Shown: positions 32,255-40,032, counted from the first letter of the stretch. The stretch is DNA of 45,435 bases from DASQPR01 sp035263025 (GCA_035263025.1 DATFRR010000059.1:1-45435); one strand, 5' to 3'. Notes: a model not told the origin generated them from the letters alone. Program-made: numbers and translations.

Positions 32255-33268
32255 GTGGTCGCATGGGCGGTGGTCGGCCTCGACAACGGCGGGACGAAGA
32301 ACAACGCGACTGTGCTGGACGACGAGGGCACATTCCTCGTCGACCACCTCGTCGAGATGCCCAGCCGCGTCATGGAAGGCCCGCGCGTCGCGATCGCCGC
32401 CCTCGGTGAGGCATTCGACAGCGTGCTGGCCCGCACCGGCGTAGCGCGCGGGGCGGTTCGCGCGGTGGGCCTCGACACGCCCGGACCGGCCAGCGCGGAC
32501 GGCGTCATCTCCTCCAAGGGCTCGACGAACTTCTCCCAGCCCGAGTGGCGCGGCTTCGACGTGCGCGGTGCGCTGGAGGAGCTGATTCGGCTGCCGGTCG
32601 TCTACAACAACGACGCAAACGCGGCCGGACTCTATGCCCATTACGCGTATTTCGGCGTCGGGTCGCCGGACCGCTCGTCGGTGTCCGTCGTCATCGGCAC
32701 CGGACTGGGCGGCGGCATCGTCGAGCAGGGTCGCATTGTGCGCGGTGCGGCCGGCATGGCGGCCGAACTCGGCCACGTGCAGATCCCGCTCGACGGGTTG
32801 CTCGATGTCGGCCAGCCCACCCCGGTGTGCAACTGCGGCCTGCCCGGCGACGCGGAGAGCATCGCCTCGCTGACCGGCATCGAGAACAGCCTGCTGCCCT
32901 ACTGGCTCGGTCGCTACCCGGGACACGAGCTCGCCGCGGTGCCGCCCGCGCAAGCGGCGAAGCTGGTGCGCGCCTACGGCGAACGCGGTGACCCGATGGC
33001 GCGCCACATCTTCGAGCAGCAGGCGATCGCGGTCGGCCGGCTCTGCTCGATCGCGGCAAACTTCACCGACCCACACGCGTACTTCGTCGGTGGTGGTGTC
33101 GTCGAGGCCGCCCCGGCGTTCCGCGACTGGTTTCTGGCCACCGTACAAGCCAACACCTCGCTGCGTGACGAGCAGCGCAAGGTGGCGACGTTTGCCCTCG
33201 TGCCCGATCTCGACATGGCCGGCGCGCGGGGCGCGGCACTCGCCGCGGCCGCCACGATCCACGGGTAA
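32255..33268 (+). CDS. ROK-family sugar kinase
   Basis: A protein of 337 residues with no helix-turn-helix, so a kinase rather than a repressor. The ATP loop GLDNGGTK is near 8-15, the catalytic Asp lies in YNNDANAAG, and the second phosphate loop is GTGLGGGIV. AELGHVQI is followed by CNCGLPGDAES: two zinc cysteines are kept but the third position of CxCGxxGCxE is Asp. The GTG at 32255 is eight bases after GGAGG; the GTG at 32249 is too close. It follows the amidase after 58 bases. It probably phosphorylates a hexose, but the substrate is not shown. It converges on the M56 gene. Confidence 0.87.
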   Translation: MVAWAVVGLDNGGTKNNATVLDDEGTFLVDHLVEMPSRVMEGPRVAIAALGEAFDSVLARTGVARGAVRAVGLDTPGPASADGVISSKGSTNFSQPEWRGFDVRGALEELIRLPVVYNNDANAAGLYAHYAYFGVGSPDRSSVSVVIGTGLGGGIVEQGRIVRGAAGMAAELGHVQIPLDGLLDVGQPTPVCNCGLPGDAESIASLTGIENSLLPYWLGRYPGHELAAVPPAQAAKLVRAYGERGDPMARHIFEQQAIAVGRLCSIAANFTDPHAYFVGGGVVEAAPAFRDWFLATVQANTSLRDEQRKVATFALVPDLDMAGARGAALAAAATIHG

Positions 33269-33283
33269 CGGCGGGCTCAAACC

Positions 33284-33326
33284 CGGCCGCCACGCGCAAA
33301 CCCAGGGCCACAGCGGCCGGCGGCCG
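33284..33326. terminator. Candidate bidirectional terminator between ROK kinase and M56 genes
   Basis: CGGCCGCC (33284-33291) and GGCGGCCG (33319-33326) are perfectly complementary across a 27-base loop, within the 67 bases between convergent stops. Confidence 0.5.
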
Positions 33327-33335
33327 TTCGATCGG

Positions 33336-34271
33336 TCAGAACAGCGCGCGCAAGCTCGCGATGAGTTCGCCCGTCGCGTTGGCGTCGGCGGCGAGGATGC
33401 CGACGGCGACCAGGATGGCGCCGACGACGACCAGACGCAGAGCGGTCGGCGCCGGCCGTTGCAACGCCACCACGCGATCGACGGTGGCTAATCCGTTGAA
33501 GGCGAGCGGTGCGCCCGACGTGGCCAATGCGGCACCGGCCGCCAGCTTCGGGCTCGACCCGCCGCCGTGCGCCAGCGCGGCGGTCGCGATCGCAGCCGCG
33601 ACCAAGTTCCGGCTGCCGACCGCCGCGCCGGCACGTTCGTCCGCCGACCGCTCGCAGAGGAAGCCGACCGCGTCCCGGGCCGGGATCAGCAGCGGGCTCG
33701 CGGCCGCGGCGAGATCCGCCGCGGCACGGAGGAGGTGGTGACCGCCATCGAGGTGCGCACGCTCGTGGGCGAACAGCGCTTGCTGCTGATCGTCGTCCAG
33801 CGCGGCCAACATCCCGTTCGTCACGACGATCTGCGGGCGCTGCCGCCGGAGGATGCCGGTTCGCCGGCCCGGAACGACGAACGCGTCCGGCAGAAGGTCG
33901 GCGATGACGACGACGTCGGAGTCGCCGGACGCGAGGCCGTGCAAGGCGCCGCGGACGCGACGATGGACGCGTCGCCGGCGCCGGATCGTGCCGGCCATGC
34001 GTGCGGCCGCCACGAGAACACCGACCGCGGCCACCAACGCGACCGGGTCCGGCACGGAGAACACGATCGATCGCGGGTCCAGCGCGGGTACGTCGTCGAT
34101 GCCGGTTACGGCCAGCAGTGCCATCGCCCAGAGGCTGCCCGCCGCGGCCACGACCGAGACGGCCGACAGCACGATCGCGGTGACCGCCGGCCGTCCGCGA
34201 CGCGCCACGACCGGACTCGCCAGGCAGATCACGAGGCTGGCCAGGAACGGCAGGTAGACCGAGACGTTCAC
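33336..34271 (-). CDS. M56-family (BlaR1/MecR1-like) zinc membrane protease
   Basis: A protein of 311 residues with several membrane segments, three before and at least one after the protease core. The gluzincin motif HERAH is at 169-173 and the third ligand Glu207 lies in CERSADE, so the metalloprotease looks intact. There is no extracellular penicillin-binding sensor domain, unlike BlaR1. It therefore probably senses another envelope signal or a partner. In BlaR systems this protease leads to inactivation of the BlaI repressor. Here its GTG start (34271) overlaps the blaI-like stop (GTGA), so both are made in fixed ratio. Confidence 0.88.
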   Translation of the reverse strand: MNVSVYLPFLASLVICLASPVVARRGRPAVTAIVLSAVSVVAAAGSLWAMALLAVTGIDDVPALDPRSIVFSVPDPVALVAAVGVLVAAARMAGTIRRRRRVHRRVRGALHGLASGDSDVVVIADLLPDAFVVPGRRTGILRRQRPQIVVTNGMLAALDDDQQQALFAHERAHLDGGHHLLRAAADLAAAASPLLIPARDAVGFLCERSADERAGAAVGSRNLVAAAIATAALAHGGGSSPKLAAGAALATSGAPLAFNGLATVDRVVALQRPAPTALRLVVVGAILVAVGILAADANATGELIASLRALF

Positions 34272-34690
34272 GTCTCGCGGCTCGCGTCGAGCGCGGCGCG
34301 CAGCGCCGCCTCTTCCTCACGGGACAATGCCGTCACGAAGCGTTGCAACACCTCGCCGTGTTCACGGCTCGCGGCCAACGCGTCGCGCATGCGGTCCGCG
34401 GCATCCTGCGCGGCGTCCTTGACCGGTACATAGCCGGTACGGGCGCCGCGGCGTACCCGCATCACGTCGCCCTTGTCCTGCAATCGGGTGAGGATGGTGT
34501 GCACGGTGTTGTAGGCGAGATCCGGTCCGACCTTGGACTGGATCTCGGTCGGCGTCAGCGGGCGGTCCGCGGCGCGCAACACCTCCAGCACGGCGGACTC
34601 GAGCGCGCCGGCGGCACGGCGTTCCGGCCGGGCCGGAACTCCCGTGGAGTCGCGATGCCGGCCGCGGTCGTGGCGGTCCCGATCGGTCAC
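34268..34690 (-). CDS. BlaI/MecI/CopY-family transcriptional repressor
   Basis: A protein of 140 residues. After a charged N-terminus the winged helix reads LESAVLEVLRAADRPLTPTE and LAYNTVHTILTRLQDKGDV, the characteristic BlaI recognition-helix region. The C-terminal dimerisation part is helical (RFVTALSREEEAALRAAL). The GTG at 34690 has GAGGAGGT directly upstream. Translation is coupled to the M56 protease gene. Its likely operators are the two CACTACA-N3-TGTAGG sites at 35775 and 36854, which match the TACA/TGTA core of known BlaI/MecI operators. Confidence 0.92.
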   Translation of the reverse strand: MTDRDRHDRGRHRDSTGVPARPERRAAGALESAVLEVLRAADRPLTPTEIQSKVGPDLAYNTVHTILTRLQDKGDVMRVRRGARTGYVPVKDAAQDAADRMRDALAASREHGEVLQRFVTALSREEEAALRAALDASRET

Positions 34691-34746
34691 GCTACCTCCT
34701 CGAAGATCGTGGCCGTATCGACGTAGCGGCGCGAGTGTGCCATCGG

Positions 34747-34965
34747 CTAGGAGCCGCCTCGGCGGCTGGCACGAGCGGCCCGGTGGAGCGACGCGGCGAG
34801 CAAGAGCGCGACCGCGACCGGCAGCAGCCACCACGCGACGACATCTTGGTGAGCCAGGACGGCGGTCAGCGCGATAGCGACCACCACACCGGCTGCGATC
34901 GTCGCATCGTCGCCGACCACGAAGTCATACCAGAACAACAGGAATCCACGTAGCGCGCGCATCAC
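34747..34965 (-). CDS. Small two-helix membrane protein, unknown function
   Basis: A protein of 72 residues. Two membrane segments lie at about 20-39 and 43-60, and a basic end (HRAARASRRGG) suggests that both termini are cytoplasmic. The GTG at 34965 overlaps the stop of the upstream gene (GTGA), with AAGGTG as ribosome site; an adjoining ATG at 34962 is an alternative. It sits between the two-EXXE membrane protein and blaI-like genes in one operon, with a 56-base gap before blaI. It could be a subunit of the membrane protein or of the sensor. Confidence 0.7.
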   Translation of the reverse strand: MMRALRGFLLFWYDFVVGDDATIAAGVVVAIALTAVLAHQDVVAWWLLPVAVALLLAASLHRAARASRRGGS

Positions 34966-35732
34966 GGCACCTTCACCGGTGTTGGTGTGTCAGTGGGCGC
35001 GTCATGTCGGGCGCTGGTGCGCAACGCGGCTACGCCGGCCAGCGACAACACGAGCGTGGCGGCAATCAGCGCCGGAATCGCCGCGTCGTCGCCCGGCCAG
35101 TGCGCCCCGGCACCCTCCGCCGCCCAGAACATGCCGAAGCTGGTCAGTAGCACGCCGACGGCGTACTTGAGCGCGTTCTCGGGCACTCGGGCGAGCGGCC
35201 CGCGCACTGCGGCGCCGGCGGCCGCGACGACGAGCACGGCGGCCACCGCGGCCAGCGTCGCCCAACCGATGCCGTGCTGGTTCGCGCCGAACGTGATCAC
35301 GATGAAGACCACTTCCAGGCCTTCGAGCACGACACCCTTGAACGACAACGTGAACGCGTACCAGTCGGGCACCCGGAAGCGGCCACCGACGGCGGCCGAT
35401 CGCGCCGCCTCGACTTCCGTCGCGTAGATCGCGTCCTCGTCATGTGTCGCCTTGAGCCTGGCGGCACGCAGCATCGCCTTGCGCAGCCACTGCAGGCCGA
35501 AGATCAGCAACAGCCCGCCGATCACGACGCGAAGCGGACCGAGTGGGATCGCGGTAATGGCCGGTCCGAGCACCGCGACGATCGCACCGAGGACAACGAT
35601 GCCGGCCGCGACGCCAGTCAACGCGGATCGCCAGCCGCGGGTGGCGCCGGCCGCGACCACGATCGTCAGCGCCTCGACGGCCTCCACAAGACAGGCGACG
35701 AACACCGACAGCACCAGCAGCCACACACTCAC
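34962..35732 (-). CDS. COG4280-like membrane protein with two EXXE motifs
   Basis: A protein of 256 residues with seven or so membrane segments in two similar halves. Each half carries an acidic helix motif: CLVEAVEALTIVVAAG (Glu17, Glu20) and VVLEGLEVVFIVITFG (Glu137, Glu140). Paired ExxE helices recall iron permease FTR1, so cation transport is possible but not shown. A charged cytoplasmic loop (KATHDEDAIYATEVEAARS) joins the halves. The GTG start at 35732 has AGGAGGT just upstream, and the BlaI-type dyad lies 43 bases upstream. It heads the operon with the 72-residue protein, the repressor and the M56 protease. Confidence 0.8.
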   Translation of the reverse strand: MSVWLLVLSVFVACLVEAVEALTIVVAAGATRGWRSALTGVAAGIVVLGAIVAVLGPAITAIPLGPLRVVIGGLLLIFGLQWLRKAMLRAARLKATHDEDAIYATEVEAARSAAVGGRFRVPDWYAFTLSFKGVVLEGLEVVFIVITFGANQHGIGWATLAAVAAVLVVAAAGAAVRGPLARVPENALKYAVGVLLTSFGMFWAAEGAGAHWPGDDAAIPALIAATLVLSLAGVAALRTSARHDAPTDTPTPVKVP

Positions 35733-35774
35733 CCGGCTACCTCCTGGCTCGTCCTCGGGCCTGCGACCTGGCCA

Positions 35775-35790
35775 CACTACATGTTGTAGG
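35775..35790. promoter_or_regulatory. BlaI-type operator, site 1 (CACTACA-TGT-TGTAGG)
   Basis: CTACA and TGTAG form a perfect dyad with a three-base centre. It lies in the 115-bp divergent region between the membrane protein/blaI operon and the lipoprotein phosphoesterase gene, so it could control both. It shares CACTACA-N3-TGTAGG with site 2. Confidence 0.75.
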
Positions 35791-35847
35791 ACGGCACGGA
35801 CTAGCGTGGCCGACAGATGCGGGGTCGGCGTAAGGAGGTGAGCACGC

Positions 35848-36822
35848 ATGTCGGGCGGACCGCGACAGCGGCTGGGTAAGCGATGGCTGAGCGGTCGGTC
35901 GTTGGGCGGGGTGCTCTGTGGTGTCGCGGCGCTGGCGGTCGTGTTGGCGGGCTGTGGCGGCGGACCCATCGCCCCTCCGGCGGCGCCAAACTCGGCTGGC
36001 CGGACACCGGCAGTTGGTCGGACGCCGATCACGAACGCGCCTGCCCCTGGCACGACATCGCCCGCGGTACCGCCACGACCGGACCACCTGGTCGTCGTCA
36101 TCTTCGAGAACAAGGGCGCGTCGTCCCAGTCGGATCCGGCGAACGCGCCGTTCCTCGCGTCGCTGTTCGGTCGTGCGGCGGTGTTCACCAACTCCCGAGC
36201 GGTCACGCATCCGAGCCAACCGAACTATCTGGCGCTGTTCTCCGGGTCCACGCAGGGCGTGTCGAGCGACCGCTGCCTCACGCCGTTCCACGACCGCCCC
36301 AACCTCGGCCAGCAACTCGACGCCGCGGGCTTCACGTTCACCGGGTATTCCGAGGATCTGCCGGCGGTCGGCTTCGCCGGATGTTCGAGCGGCCGGTACG
36401 CGGCCAAGCACAACCCCTGGGTGCATTTCGACAACGTGCCGGCCACCGCGAACCAGCCGTACTCGGCGTTTCCGCGTACGTTTGACCAGCTGCCGTCGGT
36501 CTCGTTCGTCATACCAAATCTCTGCAACGACATGCACGACTGCTCGACCCGGGTCGGCGATCGTTGGCTGCGCGACAATCTCGGCCCGTACATCGCCTGG
36601 GCACAGTCGCACCACAGCCTGCTCTTGGTGACGTACGACGAGAACGACGGCGCGGCTGGCAACCAGATCCTGACGCTGCTCGTCGGCGCGGGTGTCCGCC
36701 CGGGACGGTACGGCGAGCCGGTGACCCACTACCGCGTGCTCCGGACCATCGAAGCGATGTTCGGTCTGCCGCCCATCGGTGCGGCGGCCGCGACGTCACC
36801 GATCACCGACGTGTGGCGGTAA
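35848..36822 (+). CDS. Phosphoesterase-family lipoprotein (acid phosphatase/phospholipase C-like)
   Basis: A protein of 324 residues with a long basic n-region, a hydrophobic stretch and a lipobox (VVLAGC, Cys36), followed by a Pro/Ala/Thr linker to about residue 77. The PF04185-type domain shows VVVIFENKGASSQ, AVTHPSQPNYLALFSGSTQG, FVIPNLCNDMHD and LLLVTYDENDG, the metal and nucleophile regions of this family. It would act outside the membrane on phosphate esters, possibly lipid or wall-linked. The ATG at 35848 follows AAGGAGGTGA. It is divergent from the BlaI operon with site 1 59 bases upstream. Confidence 0.87.
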   Translation: MSGGPRQRLGKRWLSGRSLGGVLCGVAALAVVLAGCGGGPIAPPAAPNSAGRTPAVGRTPITNAPAPGTTSPAVPPRPDHLVVVIFENKGASSQSDPANAPFLASLFGRAAVFTNSRAVTHPSQPNYLALFSGSTQGVSSDRCLTPFHDRPNLGQQLDAAGFTFTGYSEDLPAVGFAGCSSGRYAAKHNPWVHFDNVPATANQPYSAFPRTFDQLPSVSFVIPNLCNDMHDCSTRVGDRWLRDNLGPYIAWAQSHHSLLLVTYDENDGAAGNQILTLLVGAGVRPGRYGEPVTHYRVLRTIEAMFGLPPIGAAAATSPITDVWR

Positions 36823-36853
36823 GACCTCGACTCCTTGACCAGGCTTCCGGTTC

Positions 36854-36869
36854 CACTACACCGTGTAGG
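36854..36869. promoter_or_regulatory. BlaI-type operator, site 2 (CACTACA-CCG-TGTAGG)
   Basis: The same dyad as site 1, with the arms identical and only the three central bases different. It is 65 bases upstream of the UppP start and 14 bases after a TTGACC box (36835-36840), where a bound repressor would block RNA polymerase. Confidence 0.75.
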
Positions 36870-36933
36870 GTTTGTGCGCTATCGTCGACCGAGCCCACGA
36901 TCCGGCGATGGTCACGTACGAGGAGCCGAGTCC

Positions 36934-38085
36934 ATGACGATCACGTACCCCGAAGCGATCGTCGTCGGGCTGCTGCAGGGCGTCAGCGAGTTGTTCCCGG
37001 TGTCGAGTCTCGGGCACAGCGTGCTGGTGCCGGCTCTGATCGGCGGCCGCTGGGCCAAGGACCTCAGCGTGTCCGCGCCAGAATCGCCATACCTGGCCTT
37101 CATCGTCGGGTTGCACGTGGCCACCGCGCTGGCGCTTGTCGCGTACTTCTGGAGGGACTGGTTGCGCATCGTGCGCGGCTTCGTCACCTCGATCTGGAAC
37201 CGTCGCGTCGACACGTCGGACGAACGTCTGGCATGGATGATCGTGATCGCCACGATTCCGGTGGGCTTGGCTGGCTTGCTGCTCGAGCACACGTTTCGAA
37301 CCGTGCTGGGTCGACCCGTGCCGGCCGCGGTATTCCTGATCGCCAACGGCGCGATTCTGTATGGCGCTGAGCGCCTGCGGCGGCGGAACGACGGCGAGCG
37401 GACGTCGGTCGCCAGGCGACCGATTCTCGTCTCGTCGGACGGTCGGGCCACGCTCTACTCGTCGCGGGTGGCCGGCCGCGTCGAGGTCGTCGAGCCGGCC
37501 GCGCTCCGTGCCATCGACGCGACGGGGGCGATCGATGCCGCGGGCACGGCCGCGACGGCCGGCCCGATGTCTGTCGAACCAGCCGTCGTTGACCCAGTGC
37601 CGGTTGCCCCACCGGCCGTTGATGCGAGGGCGCCGGTCATACCCGAGGGGGTCGGACATGCCGGTTCGGATGGGTCCGAACCGGCCGAGTCCGATGCGCG
37701 CATCACCCGCCACCGGATTGGCGAGACGACGCTCATCGGATCCGCGCAGATCCTCGCGCTGTTGCCGGGCATCAGCAGGTCCGGCGTCACGATGGCAGCC
37801 GGCCTACTGCGTGGCCTCTCGCACGAAGACGCCGCGCGGTTCTCGTTCCTGTTGGCTACGCCGGTCATTCTCGCGGCCGGCGTCCTCAAGCTGCCGGACC
37901 TGACCGGACCACTCGGCCACGGCATCGGCGGACAGGTGCTCGCCGGGAGCGTCGCGTCCGGGCTCGGCGCGTACGCCGCGGTCCGCTGGCTCACGCGCTA
38001 CTTCCAGACGCGTACCCTCACGCCGTTCGCGATCTACTGTGCGGTGGCCGGCGTGCTGAGCCTCGCGTGGTTGACGCTGGTCTGA
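36934..38085 (+). CDS. uppP: Undecaprenyl-diphosphatase (UppP/BacA) with long internal insertion
   Basis: A protein of 383 residues; typical UppP has about 270. The catalytic regions are GVSELFPVSSLGH (16-28) and LLPGISRSGVTMAAGL (276-291). It dephosphorylates undecaprenyl diphosphate to recycle the wall-precursor carrier and gives bacitracin resistance. Residues 152-262 are an Ala/Val/Pro-rich insertion between membrane helices, probably a disordered cytoplasmic or surface loop. The ATG at 36934 has ACGAGGAG upstream; the longer open frame from 36835 includes the operator. Site 2 predicts control by the BlaI-like repressor. Confidence 0.92.
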   Translation: MTITYPEAIVVGLLQGVSELFPVSSLGHSVLVPALIGGRWAKDLSVSAPESPYLAFIVGLHVATALALVAYFWRDWLRIVRGFVTSIWNRRVDTSDERLAWMIVIATIPVGLAGLLLEHTFRTVLGRPVPAAVFLIANGAILYGAERLRRRNDGERTSVARRPILVSSDGRATLYSSRVAGRVEVVEPAALRAIDATGAIDAAGTAATAGPMSVEPAVVDPVPVAPPAVDARAPVIPEGVGHAGSDGSEPAESDARITRHRIGETTLIGSAQILALLPGISRSGVTMAAGLLRGLSHEDAARFSFLLATPVILAAGVLKLPDLTGPLGHGIGGQVLAGSVASGLGAYAAVRWLTRYFQTRTLTPFAIYCAVAGVLSLAWLTLV

Positions 38086-38101
38086 CGGCCATGGTGGTGA
38101 G

Positions 38102-38127
38102 CCCGGCCCGTGGTTACCCTGGCCGGG
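38102..38127. terminator. Candidate bidirectional terminator between uppP and the next minus-strand gene
   Basis: CCCGGCC (38102-38108) and GGCCGGG (38121-38127) pair perfectly over a 12-base loop. The minus-strand stop (38114-38116) lies in the loop, as at 13635-13669. Confidence 0.55.
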
Positions 38128-38731
38128 ATGCCTCGGCCGGCTGCTGCACCAACGGCAGGCCGCCGTTCGGTAACGTCACCTCGGCCAGCACCGGCAGCGT
38201 ACGTTTGCCCTCCGCCAGTGGACGGCTCAGTGGTACGACGGTGTTGCTCGACACCGTCAACGAGGCGCTGATCGTCATCTCGCCCGACGTCAGCTCCGCG
38301 ATACGACCGTTACGAACGACCGCGACGAGCCCGGTGATGTCGACACCGATCGCCGCGACCACGGACACCGTCGCGATCGTTTTGTGGTTGAACGTCACGT
38401 CGACGTCCACGTCGTGGTCCCAGCCGAACGAGTAGGTCTTAAGCGTGACCTCCTTGTGCGCATCCGGCTTGCCGACCGTCTCGCGCGCCGCCTGAAGCAG
38501 CGCCGACCTCGTCCGCCACGCGCCGACGAGCACGTCGTTCACCGGGAAGTCGAGGACGTCGGCGACCTTCGACATCGCGGTGCGCGCGATCGCCGCCGGT
38601 GGCGCCTCGCCGCGTTGCGGAACGGCGCCAGCACCGGCCAGGCGTTCGGCGGCCGCCTCGATCTTCTCCGCTGGCGGGCCGACGTTGCCCGGCAGCACGT
38701 CACCGAACAGGATGTCGCGGATGGTCGTCAT
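38114..38731 (-). CDS. Conserved hypothetical protein, partner of the three-repeat surface protein
   Basis: A protein of 205 residues without signal peptide or membrane segment. The N-terminal half is helical (AEKIEAAAERLAGAGAV). The C-terminal half is beta-rich, with KTYSFGWDHDVDVDVTFNHK and AAIGVDITGLVAVVRNGRI. The end is LAEVTLPNGGLPLVQQP. I do not recognise a family. The ATG at 38731 overlaps the stop of the upstream gene (ATGA), so the two products probably work together, one at the membrane and one in the cytoplasm. Confidence 0.75.
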   Translation of the reverse strand: MTTIRDILFGDVLPGNVGPPAEKIEAAAERLAGAGAVPQRGEAPPAAIARTAMSKVADVLDFPVNDVLVGAWRTRSALLQAARETVGKPDAHKEVTLKTYSFGWDHDVDVDVTFNHKTIATVSVVAAIGVDITGLVAVVRNGRIAELTSGEMTISASLTVSSNTVVPLSRPLAEGKRTLPVLAEVTLPNGGLPLVQQPAEASRPG

Positions 38732-40032
38732 GTGGTTTCCCGGAAGTCGTGGAGTCGGTAGGCGCTGCGCTGTGCCCGTACCACCGCGGTGAGTGCGGAC
38801 GACGGCGGCCGCTGACGGCGTTCGCGGCCACCGTTTCGGATCGAGCGCCGGAGCGCGAGGGCGGCGAGCAGCGCGAGGACGATGAGCAACAGGACGCCCG
38901 CGCTGATGCCGCCGACGACCAGGAATGAGTTGTCCGCGACGTCTCGGCGCGGCCCCGTTGTCGTTGGCAGCCCACCTCCGCCCGCGGGTGAGCTGGATAC
39001 CGGAGTGGCCACCGCGACGAGGCACAGCGCCGTCACGTTGAGGCTGGGCGCGGTCGGGACCGACGACGTCCCATTGACCTGCACGATCCACACCGGCTTG
39101 TCGACCGGAGCGTTCACGAGCACCGAGTACGGACCCGGCAAGGCACCGTCGGTGACCTGGTATCCGCCGCCACTAAGGATCTGACCGTCGGCGCAGCCCA
39201 CCAGTTGATTGCCGGTAAACGGCGTCACGCAGTTGACGGCGATGCCGGCGGACAGTCCGGTGCAGTTCGGCGTGCCGGGCGTCAGCGTGAGCGGCGTCGG
39301 CGTCACGTCGGCAAGCTGGACGCTTCCGTCGACGCAGACGGCGAACGCGGTGACGGTGTTCGCTCCGATCACGGCTGCCGGTGTCGAGATGCCGACCAGA
39401 ACGACATCGATGCCCCAGCTGTCGTCCGGGTTCGGGTAGCTACCGGTGACCGCCGCGATGCCGGACCGCGGGTTCCATTGCGAGGCGTACCCGCCGCTGG
39501 CGAGCTGGGTGCCACCGGGACATGCGGCGCTCAGTGAGAGGCTGCTCTGGTCGACGATCTTGGTGTTCGACGAGACGGTGGTGGTCGCCGTACCACCGGC
39601 CAGACACGCCGCGCTCACCTGCACGCGCGGCACCGTCTTGGCGGCATTGACGATGCCGACGGTCCACGCGGTCGGCTGCGCGCCGTCCGCGGTCGGCGTT
39701 CCGTCCGCCGCCGACGGGTAGCTGAACACCAGGCGCATGCCGTCGGCCGAGGCGTACCCGCCACTGACCAACTGTTCGCCCGCGTCGCAGGCGGTGGTGA
39801 ACAGCTGCGGCTGGCCGGTCGGCTCGACTTCGAAGATGGACGTGTGCACCACGAGCCGGCCGAGTTGGTCGACCCGGAGGGCGGCCGAGGAGCCGGCCGC
39901 GATCCCGGCCGCCGCGGTCGCATTCCGGGCCGCCGGAGCGGCGGTGGCCGCGGTCCCGGTCCCGGTCGCTGCCAGCAGGAGCACCGCGGCGCACAGCATT
40001 GCCCCAAGCCGGACCCGCACCGCGCGATTCAT
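38728..40032 (-). CDS. Secreted, C-terminally membrane-anchored protein with three Cys-containing repeats
   Basis: A protein of 434 residues. It has a signal peptide (about 1-32), an extracellular region, one membrane helix (about 370-395) and a basic cytoplasmic tail. The extracellular part is three copies of a module of about 60 residues. Each opens with C-x-x-G-x-x-L-x-S-G-G-Y (Cys82, Cys171, Cys280), has a central Trp strand (Trp123, Trp206, Trp315), and closes with a second Cys (Cys143, Cys233, Cys337). One disulfide per module is likely. No enzyme motif was found; an adhesin or receptor role is possible. The ATG at 40032 was chosen for the signal peptide. The following gene is translationally coupled. 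Confidence 0.82.
   Translation of the reverse strand: MNRAVRVRLGAMLCAAVLLLAATGTGTAATAAPAARNATAAAGIAAGSSAALRVDQLGRLVVHTSIFEVEPTGQPQLFTTACDAGEQLVSGGYASADGMRLVFSYPSAADGTPTADGAQPTAWTVGIVNAAKTVPRVQVSAACLAGGTATTTVSSNTKIVDQSSLSLSAACPGGTQLASGGYASQWNPRSGIAAVTGSYPNPDDSWGIDVVLVGISTPAAVIGANTVTAFAVCVDGSVQLADVTPTPLTLTPGTPNCTGLSAGIAVNCVTPFTGNQLVGCADGQILSGGGYQVTDGALPGPYSVLVNAPVDKPVWIVQVNGTSSVPTAPSLNVTALCLVAVATPVSSSPAGGGGLPTTTGPRRDVADNSFLVVGGISAGVLLLIVLALLAALALRRSIRNGGRERRQRPPSSALTAVVRAQRSAYRLHDFRETT

Noticed and set aside
30721..32517. 598-codon minus-strand open frame opposite the amidase
   Set aside because: The amidase triad on the plus strand is intact and codon bias supports the plus strand only.
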